Positions 15,601-20,848 of a DNA stretch of 20,848 bases are shown in pieces (the stretch's first letter is position 1; each line of letters starts with the position of its first letter). The stretch comes from Enterococcus sp. DIV0212c. Lineage in GTDB: Bacteria; Bacillota; Bacilli; Lactobacillales; Enterococcaceae. Position numbers and translations under genes: made by a program. Below the pieces are notes generated by a model. The model worked only from the letters and a program-made list of their open reading frames with translations, had not been told where the DNA came from and made no database searches. The stretch is taken from positions 1-20,848 of the forward strand of contig NZ_JAFREN010000038.1 of assembly GCF_017377505.1 (NCBI RefSeq), written 5' to 3'.

Positions 15601-16928
15601 GTTCATTAAAGGCAGCGGTCGGAGAACGGGAAAAAATGAATTTTGAACCAAAATTGCAGCAAGAAGAACCTGAAAAGATTGTTTTTACAAAAGAAATGAA
15701 GAATACTCATACCTTGCTTTTACCAATGCTAAGCCCGATTCATCAATCTGGTTTAGTCGATGTGGCATTACAAGCATCGGGCTATAACGTTGTTTGTTTA
15801 CCGGCTGATGATCGAGAAGCTGTAAATGTGGGACTGAAGTACGTTAATAATGATGCCTGTTATCCAGCAATCATTTCAATCGGACAATTGGTTGAAGCTT
15901 TGGAAAGCGGCGAATATGATCTAGATCATGTGAGTGTCATGATGACGCAAACAGGCGGTGGATGTCGTGCGACAAATTATATTCCGTTACTTAGAAAAGC
16001 TTTAAATGATGCAGGATTTCCGCAAGTTCCAGTGGTTTCAGTTTCAATGGGAAATAAAGGAGTCGAGTCTAATCCAGGCTTTAAATTCACCTTACCGATG
16101 TTAAAACGGGTAGCTGTTGCCTTTTTATATGGTGATTTGTTTGAACGAGTGGTTTACAGAACACGTCCATATGAAGTGGAAAAAGGGATGATCGACTCAC
16201 TCCATGAAAAATGGTTAAAGCAAATTGAAAAAAATGTCCGAAATGGTTCGTTGACACTATTTAATCGGAACATGAAAAAAATCATCAAAGAATTTGATGA
16301 AGTCCCATTAAGAGACATCAAAAAACCAAAAGTTGGAGTTGTTGGCGAAATTTTAGTGAAATATTCACCAACTGCCAATAACGACATTGTTCGTTTGTTG
16401 GAAGAAGAAGGCGCCGAAGCCGTTGTTCCAGATATAGTTGGGTTTATGAATTACTCTCTATATAATCAAATTTGGAAATATGAAAATATGGGAATGTCTA
16501 AAAAAAGTAAGAATCTTGCGCAGTTTGCCATTCGGATGATTGAATATGTTGAAAAACCAATGGATAAGGCCTTAAGAAATTCAAATCGTTTTGAAGGACT
16601 TAGTTCTATTCATGAATTAGCAGAAGATGCAGGGAAAATACTTTCAATCGGAAATCATACGGGTGAAGGTTGGTTTTTAACAGGAGAAATGATTGAGTTA
16701 TTGAAATCAGATGTGAACAATATTGTCTGTATGCAACCATTTGGCTGTTTACCAAACCATGTTGTAGGAAAAGGTGTGACGAAAGAATTGCGCCGTCAAT
16801 ATCCTAAAGCCAATATAGCACCAATCGATTATGATCCTGGTGTTTCATTAGTGAACCAATTAAATCGAATTCGTTTGATGATGGCTACGGCTCATAAAAT
16901 GATGGAGGAAGAAAAAATTCGTTCCTAG
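12681..16928 (+). CDS. Fused 2-hydroxyacyl-CoA dehydratase activase/reductase-like protein
   Basis: This encodes 1415 residues. The ATG at 12681 follows TAAGGAG at the right distance; the ATG at 12657 lies before that site. Two BadF/BcrA-type ASKHA ATPase domains come first, starting with IDVGSTTVK (7-15) and [12 protein letters not shown] (about 321-332). Each has the two cysteines that hold the bridging [4Fe-4S] cluster in HgdC-type activases, spaced 39 apart: Cys124/Cys163 and Cys444/Cys483. A four-Cys motif follows (605, 608, 612, 631). Two HgdB/DUF2229-like reductase modules come next: ACYPAK (Cys722), FNCP (764), FGCGLD (934), then ACYPAI (Cys1060), GGGCRATN (1095), PFGCLPNH (1356). The family uses ATP to push low-potential electrons into an iron-sulfur partner. 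No separate dehydratase subunits are encoded nearby and the substrate is unknown. Expression is probably controlled by the divergent TetR. The protein should be oxygen-sensitive. Confidence 0.88.
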   Translation: MTLRAGIDVGSTTVKLVIIDEENQTKFAKYERHYSDVKAATEKVLNEAMNELGEKTPITMTITGSGGMGLADVLNISFVQEVIACTKTVEEIIPETDVAIELGGEDAKITFFEGALEQRMNGSCAGGTGAFIDQMAVLLKTDANGVNELAKNYQTIYPIASRCGVFAKTDVQPLINEGAAKEDISASIFQAVVNQTIAGLAAGRKIKGKIAFLGGPLFFMSELRKRFIETLDVQHEDVIFPENPQLFVAMGAAIYSEGANPTTLTDLVQRLTKGNQEQLKPTDTLEPLFQDEAELKAFRARHDQAKAQEKCLSEHRGVAFLGIDAGSTTTKVTLIDEEGNLLFSFYGNNQGQPLETTMSVLKDLYQQLPPDVFIGKSAVTGYGEHLIKNALKVDIGEVETMAHYKAANHFQPGVDFILDIGGQDMKAMTIKDGVLSSIQLNEACSSGCGSFIETFAKSLNFDVKDFAIEALSSKAPVDLGSRCTVFMNSKVKQVQKEGASVGDISAGLSYSVIKNAIYKVIKVRRPEELGKKIVCQGGTFYNEAVLRAFEMISEREVVRPSIAGLMGAYGAALIALEDYELGQETTILGLEDLDTFTADKEFTHCGLCENNCMMTVTIFSDGRQFVTGNRCERGARIKVKKEDRRVNLVDYKYRKLFKYRPLKEKDAVRGRIGIPRVLNMYENYPLWHTFFTDLGFRVELSPRSNKELYEQGMETIPSDTACYPAKISHGHIQALIDSKVPMIFYPGVVFERQESAAADNHFNCPIVQSYPDVIRNNVDDIRDGKVDYRNPYINLADEASVAKVLSETFADLGISSEQVSKALRHAYEELDAFKADIRNKGEETLVMLNQKGERGIVLSGRPYHLDPEINHGIADVITQEGFHVLTEDCVSHLGDVGNLRVVNQWVYHSRLYAAARVVAKSKNLELVQLNSFGCGLDAVTTDQVEEIMDQYGKIYTVLKIDEGSNLGAIRIRLRSLKAAVGEREKMNFEPKLQQEEPEKIVFTKEMKNTHTLLLPMLSPIHQSGLVDVALQASGYNVVCLPADDREAVNVGLKYVNNDACYPAIISIGQLVEALESGEYDLDHVSVMMTQTGGGCRATNYIPLLRKALNDAGFPQVPVVSVSMGNKGVESNPGFKFTLPMLKRVAVAFLYGDLFERVVYRTRPYEVEKGMIDSLHEKWLKQIEKNVRNGSLTLFNRNMKKIIKEFDEVPLRDIKKPKVGVVGEILVKYSPTANNDIVRLLEEEGAEAVVPDIVGFMNYSLYNQIWKYENMGMSKKSKNLAQFAIRMIEYVEKPMDKALRNSNRFEGLSSIHELAEDAGKILSIGNHTGEGWFLTGEMIELLKSDVNNIVCMQPFGCLPNHVVGKGVTKELRRQYPKANIAPIDYDPGVSLVNQLNRIRLMMATAHKMMEEEKIRS

Positions 16929-16933
16929 AAACA

Positions 16934-17060
16934 GAGGTTTGAATAGAAGTGTTCATTTACGAGCTTTCAAATCTTAGTAATTGCTTCTGTCCCCACCGTT
17001 TATTTGGATTCCATGAGGCTGTGATGTAACTCGTAGAGTTATGTCGCAGCCTCTATTTTT
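16934..17060 (+). repeat. Modular stem-loop repeat, copy A
   Basis: The element begins GAGGTTTGAATAGAAGTG and carries the core CTTCTGTCCCCACCGTTTAT (from 16985). It ends in the hairpin that terminates the activase gene. It matches copy B in both the left edge (GAGGTT...AGAAGTGTT) and the core, with a shorter and weaker inner stem. See the matching entries at 17942 and 19598. Confidence 0.8.
17015..17060 (+). terminator. Terminator of the activase gene
   Basis: An 18-base arm at 17015-17032 pairs with 17036-17053 (GAGGCTG... with ...CAGCCTC, wobbles in the middle), followed by TATTTTT. It is the 3' module of repeat copy A. Confidence 0.9.
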
Positions 17061-17171
17061 ATCGTGCTGATTCCTGTTTCGGCGTAAAAAGGATAAAAAT
17101 TCACTTTTAATGACGAAGCATACCAAATAGAGGTTGTGAACGTTTCCTTTGTTTGGATTTGGAACTTTTAG

Positions 17172-17200
17172 TTGTTTATGAGGTATATACCAGTTATAAT
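17172..17200 (+). promoter_or_regulatory. Promoter of the GntR gene
   Basis: TTGTTT (17172-17177), a 17-base spacer and TATAAT (17195-17200) precede the ribosome binding site AAGGAGG (17214-17220). Confidence 0.85.
17182..17191 (+). promoter_or_regulatory. Likely GntR operator (autoregulation)
   Basis: The perfect palindrome GGTATATACC lies in the spacer between -35 and -10 of the GntR promoter. It resembles sites bound by NagR/YvoA and DasR-type HutC regulators (a GGT...ACC core), so the downstream regulator probably represses itself. Confidence 0.65.
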
Positions 17201-17227
17201 GAAAGAGAATAAAAAGGAGGAAGTAAG

Positions 17228-17935
17228 ATGGTGTCAAGTTTGCCAGTATATATTCAAATCCACGATAAAATTAAAGAAGATATTGAACATGGTGTTTGGA
17301 AGATCGGTGACAGACTTCCTTCAGAACGTGAGTTGTCTATTCATTTTAATGTTAGCCGAATGACATTGAGACAAGCGATTCAAACACTAGCTGATGAGGG
17401 GATTTTAGAACGTAAGGTCGGATCAGGGACCTATGTTGCCCGCAAAAAAGTACAAGAAAAAATGACGGGAACGACTAGTTTTACTGATATCATGCTTTCT
17501 CAAAATCGAGTACCTTCCAGTCGGACAGTTTCTTATTATGTAGCCAAACCAAGCTCCAGTGAAATGGAAAAGTTAAATCTGAAAGAAAATGAGCAAATCG
17601 TACGTATGGAGCGGATTCGTTTTGCAGATGATTTACCGATTTGTTTCGAAGTTGCCAGTGTTCCGTATTCTTTAGTCGATCAGTACAGCAAAACTGAGAT
17701 CACAAATTCTTTTTATAAAACATTGGAAGAAAAAGGCGGCAATAAAATCGGACATGCCAATCAAACAATTTCAGCGATGCTAGCATCTGAACAGATTGCA
17801 GATTATTTGAAAATCAAGCGAGGAGATGCCATTCTTCGTCTTCGTCAGATTTCTTATTTTGAAAATGGAACGCCCTTTGAATATGTGCGAACACAATATG
17901 TGGGGAACCGCTTCGAATTTTATTTAGAAAAATAG
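17228..17935 (+). CDS. GntR/HutC-family regulator (NagR/YvoA-like)
   Basis: This encodes 235 residues, starting at an ATG after AAGGAGG. Residues 1-70 are the winged helix: PVYIQIHDKIKEDIEHG, then LPSERELSIHFNVSRMTLRQAI and the wing GILERKVGSGTYV. Residues about 85-232 form a UTRA effector domain (TSFTDIMLSQ, RIRFADDLPICFEVASVP, FEYVRTQYVGNRFEF). This layout is that of the HutC subfamily, and the sequence is close in pattern to NagR/YvoA, which respond to phosphorylated amino sugars. The effector here is not proven. No metabolic gene sits beside it, so apart from its own promoter its targets must be elsewhere. Confidence 0.92.
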   Translation: MVSSLPVYIQIHDKIKEDIEHGVWKIGDRLPSERELSIHFNVSRMTLRQAIQTLADEGILERKVGSGTYVARKKVQEKMTGTTSFTDIMLSQNRVPSSRTVSYYVAKPSSSEMEKLNLKENEQIVRMERIRFADDLPICFEVASVPYSLVDQYSKTEITNSFYKTLEEKGGNKIGHANQTISAMLASEQIADYLKIKRGDAILRLRQISYFENGTPFEYVRTQYVGNRFEFYLEK

Positions 17936-17941
17936 AAAAAC

Positions 17942-18120
17942 GAGGTTGGGACAGAAGTGTTTAATCCCGAGAAATAAGAAGGAATTCACGAAAATTGTTC
18001 TTCAAATTTTTGTGAATTTCAGCTTATTTCCGAAGGGATTGCTTCTGCTCCCACCGTTTATCCGGATTCCATGTGAGTGGGATATGACTCGAAGAGTTAT
18101 GTCCCACTCACGTTTTATTT
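17942..18120 (+). repeat. Modular stem-loop repeat, copy B (longest)
   Basis: The outer stem GGGACAGAAG... (from 17948) pairs with ...GCTTCTGCTCCC (to 18052). Nested stems follow: GAAATAAG/CTTATTTC, GAATTCAC/GTGAATTT and AAAATT/AATTTT. The core CCCACCGTTTAT and the spacer GGATTCCATG lead into the 3' terminator hairpin. No open reading frame inside is credible. It lies between the converging GntR and queT genes. Confidence 0.85.
18073..18120 (+). terminator. Terminator of the GntR gene
   Basis: An 18-base arm at 18073-18090 pairs with 18094-18111 (GTGAGTGGGA... with ...TCCCACTCAC), followed by GTTTTATTT. It is the 3' module of repeat copy B. On the minus strand it lacks a U run, so it may not terminate queT well. 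Confidence 0.88.
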
Positions 18121-18135
18121 ATATAATAAAACTTA

Positions 18136-18642
18136 TTATTTCGTTAAATCAATTTTCTCATTTATCCAGTAAATCAAAATACCGCCAATGGTCATGGATA
18201 ACAATTCGCCAAGGGCAACAGTCAGCCACGTGTAAAAAAACGGCAAGTGGTAAAAATAAGTCAACTGTCCAGCAACAGTAAACATAGAAAACGAACAAAG
18301 AATGGCTGTCAGCACCATTTTTTTGATTTGGCTTTTTAAGCGTTTAGTGACATAGTAAGAAAAAAGTAAAATCAGACATGTTGACACACTGCCAATGATA
18401 ACATCAACTAAGCCTAAAGGTGAGGCAAAATTTGAAATAGCTACTCCTAAAGTTACTGCTACAATATAACGTTTGTTAAAAAGTGGTAAGTAATTAAACA
18501 TTTCCGAAAATCTAAGCTGGATAGCGCCAAAACTAAAGGGCGCTAAAAAAATAGTAACAATGACATAGAGCGCCGTAATCAAAGCCATCTTTGTCAAGGT
18601 GACGACAGACCATGATTGGGTCTGTGAGTTAGGGTTATTCAT
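18136..18642 (-). CDS. queT: QueT family queuosine-precursor transporter
   Basis: This encodes 168 residues, starting at an ATG whose AGGAG ribosome binding site is part of the leader pseudoknot. It is a small integral membrane protein with about five or six helices. The QueT landmark FGAIQLRFSEMFNYLPLF is at residues 38-55, followed by VDVIIGSVSTC and a C-terminal GELLSMTIGGILIYWINEK. It is the S component of an ECF-type vitamin transporter and would use a shared EcfAAT module encoded elsewhere. The substrate is predicted to be preQ1 or a related queuosine precursor, and the preQ1-II riboswitch in front supports this. Confidence 0.93.
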   Translation of the reverse strand: MNNPNSQTQSWSVVTLTKMALITALYVIVTIFLAPFSFGAIQLRFSEMFNYLPLFNKRYIVAVTLGVAISNFASPLGLVDVIIGSVSTCLILLFSYYVTKRLKSQIKKMVLTAILCSFSMFTVAGQLTYFYHLPFFYTWLTVALGELLSMTIGGILIYWINEKIDLTK

Positions 18643-18649
18643 TTGTATT

Positions 18650-18732
18650 CTCCTTTGTAAAACAGATTCTCTGTTTTAGTAATAACTATGACCAAAGGAC
18701 GTGACAAGAAACTGCCAACTGAAGTGTCATAG
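18650..18732 (-). promoter_or_regulatory. preQ1-II riboswitch of queT
   Basis: Read leftward, stem P2 CTATGAC (18732-18726) pairs with GTCATAG (18692-18686). The loop ends in TCCTTTG (18699-18693), which pairs with CAAAGGA next to the start codon (the plus-strand complement CTCCTTTG is 18650-18657). Between them are the conserved UAUUAC-like linker and hairpin AAAACAGA/TCTGTTTT (18677-18659). This is the H-type pseudoknot of preQ1-II, which hides the ribosome binding site when ligand binds. The P2 loop is larger than in the minimal form and holds its own hairpin. Confidence 0.85.
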
Positions 18733-18755
18733 TGTGAATTGCTCCACTATGGTTC

Positions 18756-18784
18756 ATGTTACAGAAGATTCCATTGTTTGTAAA
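18756..18784 (-). promoter_or_regulatory. Promoter of queT
   Basis: Read leftward, TTTACA (18779-18784) is followed by a 17-base spacer and TAACAT (18756-18761). Transcription would begin near 18750, just at the 5' side of the riboswitch hairpin. Confidence 0.6.
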
Positions 18785-18809
18785 GGATGACAGAAAATTC
18801 AAAGCAACG

Positions 18810-19574
18810 TTATTTTTCTAACCAGCCACCATCAATAGTCATCACTGTTCCATGAATATAGTCTGCATGTTCACTTGCTAAAAAAAGAGTTAAGGAAGCG
18901 ACTTCTTCGGGTTTAGCCCAACGACCAGCAGGTGTTTCAGCAGCAACCCATTCTGCAATCTTGCCATCACCAGCAAAATCAGCTGCATTCATCGGGGTTT
19001 GAATTGCACCTGGTGCGATTGCATTTGCTCGGATGCCTTGTTTGATATAGTCATGGTCCAATTGTTTTGTATAACCAATGATTGCATGTTTTGAAGCTGT
19101 ATAAGCCGCACCGCCGCCTCCTGCAACCATTCCCGCAATTGACGCCATGTTAATGATAACACCGTGGCTTTGTTTTAGCATTTGCGGTAGCACTTGATTG
19201 GTGACTAAAAAAGTGCCCTTTAAGTTCACTGACAAAACACGATCCCACATGTCTTCTGTTGTATCTAAAGTTGGCGTATAGTTATCTAAAATACCAGCCG
19301 TATTTAATAAAATATGTATGGTGCCGAATGCTTTATTCGCCTTTGTTACTGCTAAAATAATCTCACTTTTTTCCGTAACATCGCCAATATGAGCTAAAAA
19401 TTGTCCAGTTAAATCCTTGGTTTTTTCTGTTGTTTTTGCTAAGCCTTCTGGATCAAGATCCATGCCTAATACATTAGCTCCTTGAGTTGCAAAAGCAATG
19501 GCTTGAGCTTGCCCAATGCCAGAAGCCGCTCCTGTGATAAAAACTGTTTTTCCCTCATATTCATCAAAATGCAT
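18810..19574 (-). CDS. SDR-family NAD(P)-dependent oxidoreductase
   Basis: This encodes 254 residues, starting at an ATG with AGAGGAGT upstream. It is a classical short-chain dehydrogenase: TGAASGIG (14-21) binds the cofactor, Asp39 at the end of the second strand favours NAD over NADP, NTAG (91-94), Ser145, then Tyr158 and Lys162 (YTASK) form the catalytic set. The C-terminus DGGWLEK is the common end. The substrate cannot be deduced; the family includes 3-oxoacyl-ACP reductases and sugar or alcohol dehydrogenases. No promoter is clear between repeat copy C and the start, so it may be transcribed by read-through from the yigZ unit. No terminator separates it from the queT promoter. Confidence 0.93.
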   Translation of the reverse strand: MHFDEYEGKTVFITGAASGIGQAQAIAFATQGANVLGMDLDPEGLAKTTEKTKDLTGQFLAHIGDVTEKSEIILAVTKANKAFGTIHILLNTAGILDNYTPTLDTTEDMWDRVLSVNLKGTFLVTNQVLPQMLKQSHGVIINMASIAGMVAGGGGAAYTASKHAIIGYTKQLDHDYIKQGIRANAIAPGAIQTPMNAADFAGDGKIAEWVAAETPAGRWAKPEEVASLTLFLASEHADYIHGTVMTIDGGWLEK

Positions 19575-19597
19575 AACTACTCCTCTTTTCTTGAAAT

Positions 19598-19648
19598 GAT
19601 AAGAAAAGTGTGTGGGACAAAAGGAAAAAGCACTTTTGTTTCACACAC
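19598..19648 (-). terminator. Terminator after the DUF2829 gene
   Basis: Read leftward, GTGTGTGAAACAAAA (19648-19634) pairs with TTTTGTCCCACACAC (19622-19608), followed by TTTTC. It is the 3' module of repeat copy C. Confidence 0.85.
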
Positions 19649-19710
19649 TAACTACGAATAAACGGTGGAAACAGAAGTAACCTCTTCGGAAATAAGAGAT
19701 TACTTCTGTT
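19598..19710 (-). repeat. Modular stem-loop repeat, copy C
   Basis: Leftward copy. A 16-base stem (ACAGAAGTAATCTCTT with AAGAGGTTACTTCTGT, 19671-19709 on the plus strand) is followed by the shared core CTTCTGTTTCCACCGTTTAT and the terminator hairpin. The inner stem sequence differs from copies A and B while the core is kept. Confidence 0.8.
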
Positions 19711-19720
19711 TTCTACATTT

Positions 19721-19957
19721 CTAATCTGCACTGACGATTTTCCAGTCTTGTGCTAGTACATCACAAGGCGTTGGTGAAAACATACTATAACCTTCATCGG
19801 AAGTCTTGATCAAAAAATAAGGTGTAACTTTTAGAAACTCACCGTCTGAGGTTCCGATTTCATCTCTTAATTCAATGTACAATTCAAAACCGCTCCAACC
19901 TGTTCTTACAGCTTTAGCGCCTTTTTTAATCTGAGGTAATACTTCTTCAAATGTCAT
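19721..19957 (-). CDS. DUF2829 / Tad2-like protein
   Basis: This encodes 78 residues. The ATG at 19957 is chosen because AAGGAG precedes it and the residues upstream in the longer frame belong to the yigZ coding sequence read out of frame. The whole protein matches DUF2829: MTFEEVLPQIKKGAKAVRTGW, a central strand pair FELYIELRDE, then TPYFLIKTSDEGY and the end CDVLAQDWKIV. DUF2829 includes Tad2, a phage protein that sequesters the signal molecule of Thoeris defence. The protein is typical in size. It overlaps the yigZ stop by 11 bases, so the two are translated from one message. Whether a chromosomal copy blocks Thoeris or has a housekeeping role is unknown. Confidence 0.85.
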   Translation of the reverse strand: MTFEEVLPQIKKGAKAVRTGWSGFELYIELRDEIGTSDGEFLKVTPYFLIKTSDEGYSMFSPTPCDVLAQDWKIVSAD

Positions 19958-20606
19958 CTGTTTGCTCCTTTTTAGTAATAGGTAGTTCATGATAAGAACA
20001 TTCGCCTTTTTCGAAGGTAACTTGACCGTGTAATTGTTCGACGATTTCTGACATAAATTGCTCGGTTTTTGTCTCATCAACAAGGCAAATGACTTCAACA
20101 TGTTCTCCGTAAATAGTGTCTTTTAGTGTATATGGATTGTTTTCCATAAAGTTTTGAACAGTTCCTAAGTTTGGATAACTAATGGTTAAACGAATTTCCT
20201 GCTGCAGTTTTCCTTGGACTAAGCCAATCTCTCCTAATGCATGAGAAACGGCATGGCTATATGCCCGAATCAAACCGCCGGCACCTAATTTAGTCCCGCC
20301 AAAGTACCTAGTAACAACTGCTGCAACATTGATCAGTTCCTGTTTTTTTAAGACTTCTAACATAGGAACACCCGCTGTTCCGCTAGGCTCACCATCATCA
20401 CTGCTGCGTTGGATATTACTTTTTTCACCAATTACAAACGCACTACAATTATGATTTGCTTTCCAATGTTCTTTCTTCGTTTGCGCAATAAATTCTTTTG
20501 CCTCTTCTTCTGAATAGACACGTTTGAGAAAGCAAATAAACCGTGATTTTTTTATCTCAATTTCACTTTCTCCATCCGAGCGAATGGTAAAATAACTTTC
20601 AAGCAT
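19947..20606 (-). CDS. YigZ family protein (IMPACT/UPF0029)
   Basis: This encodes 219 residues, starting at an ATG with GGAATGAG upstream. The N-terminal UPF0029 domain holds SRFICFLKRV, the hallmark SSDDGEPSGTAGVPML (68-83) and VTRYFGGTKLGAGGLIRAYSHA (98-119). The C-terminal ferredoxin-like domain covers about 135-205. The family is related to eukaryotic IMPACT, a regulator of the Gcn2 pathway, and to B. subtilis YvyE. Its bacterial biochemical role is not settled. It is the first gene of a two-gene unit with the DUF2829 gene. Confidence 0.93.
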   Translation of the reverse strand: MLESYFTIRSDGESEIEIKKSRFICFLKRVYSEEEAKEFIAQTKKEHWKANHNCSAFVIGEKSNIQRSSDDGEPSGTAGVPMLEVLKKQELINVAAVVTRYFGGTKLGAGGLIRAYSHAVSHALGEIGLVQGKLQQEIRLTISYPNLGTVQNFMENNPYTLKDTIYGEHVEVICLVDETKTEQFMSEIVEQLHGQVTFEKGECSYHELPITKKEQTDDI

Positions 20607-20636
20607 TTTCTCATTCCTTTTCTAGATAATGTATTA

Positions 20637-20665
20637 AGTATAAAAAAAATATGAAAGAGAAGCAA
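20637..20665 (-). promoter_or_regulatory. Promoter of the yigZ-DUF2829 unit
   Basis: Read leftward, TTGCTT (20660-20665), a 17-base spacer rich in T, and TATACT (20637-20642). Confidence 0.75.
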
Positions 20666-20848
20666 CTGTTCATATTAAATAGGCAGAAATAAAGGACCTT
20701 CGTTTGCTTCTTTAAGCTTTTATGAGATAATGATTAAAAGGATTAACCGCTTTACAGATATAACAAACAATGCATATCTTGATGGATAACAGACGTCGAA
20801 TCTCAAAAAAAGAAAAAGGAGTGCCACTACCCTTGGAGCGAAGCGAGG
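20666..20848 (+). other. Intergenic end with a possible gene start
   Basis: No gene is supported. AGGAG (20817-20821) is followed by a TTG at 20833 in an open frame to the window edge, too short to judge. In many Firmicutes the yigZ homologue lies beside comFA, so a rightward comFA start is possible just beyond the window. Confidence 0.2.

Noticed and set aside
17134..17148. CcpA cre-like site (TGTGAACGTTTCC) upstream of the GntR gene
   Set aside because: Two mismatches at conserved consensus positions and a location well upstream of the promoter.
16974..17237. Leftward frame of 87 codons after the activase gene
   Set aside because: It covers repeat copy A and the GntR promoter and has no family resemblance.
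18112..18132. A/T hairpin GTTTTATT/AATAAAAC as a queT terminator
   Set aside because: It is all weak pairs and has no U run after it in the queT direction.
17946..18281. Open frame of 111 codons across the repeat between the GntR and queT genes
   Set aside because: It runs through the stem-loop repeat and antisense to queT, with no ribosome binding site and no recognisable protein pattern.
19958..20101. N-terminal extension of the DUF2829 frame
   Set aside because: It lies wholly inside the yigZ coding sequence. The ATG at 19957 has the ribosome binding site and matches the family N-terminus.

Overview
The window reads as chromosomal DNA of a low-GC Gram-positive lactic acid bacterium, most likely Enterococcus. 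The reasons are the A+T-rich codon use, strong AGGAGG ribosome binding sites, a DUF2969 gene, a preQ1-II type leader in front of queT (a riboswitch class of the Lactobacillales), a CodY box on a branched-chain amino acid transporter, and a fused 1415-residue 2-hydroxyacyl-CoA dehydratase activase. The species cannot be fixed from sequence alone. No phage, transposase, CRISPR array or rRNA was found.

Layout. (1) 1-1400: the start of a small leftward gene, then a leftward secreted beta-helix protein with its own promoter and terminator. (2) 1484-2831: a structured leader, yidD and a ROK-family sugar kinase, closed by a terminator. (3) 2898-8406: a livJHMGF branched-chain amino acid ABC transporter plus a CBS-ACT protein. 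A perfect CodY box abuts the promoter, and an intrinsic terminator after livJ should make the binding protein more abundant than the membrane and ATPase subunits. (4) 8669-10963: a three-gene surface cassette made of a small secreted protein with a non-canonical sorting signal (VKNTG), a class D-like sortase and a four-helix membrane protein. (5) 11003-11868: a DUF2969 gene, tRNA-Tyr and tRNA-Gln, and a small basic protein. (6) 11880-16928: a TetR regulator divergent from the giant activase, with overlapping promoters. (7) 17172-17935: a GntR/HutC regulator with a palindrome inside its own promoter. (8) 18136-20665, leftward: queT under a preQ1-II riboswitch, an SDR dehydrogenase, and a yigZ / DUF2829 (Tad2-like) pair with overlapping ends.

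How the genes work together. The liv operon takes up Leu/Ile/Val and should be shut off by CodY when these are plentiful. The CBS-ACT protein at its end may sense a nucleotide or amino acid. The surface cassette looks self-contained, with substrate, enzyme and accessory membrane protein. The activase would energise a radical dehydratase or a related double-cubane enzyme, but no separate partner is encoded here. Instead the protein carries its own reductase-like modules.

The main structural surprises are three copies of one modular stem-loop intergenic repeat (16934-17060, 17942-18120, 19598-19710), each ending a transcription unit, and a chromosomal Tad2-like gene whose family includes phage anti-Thoeris proteins.
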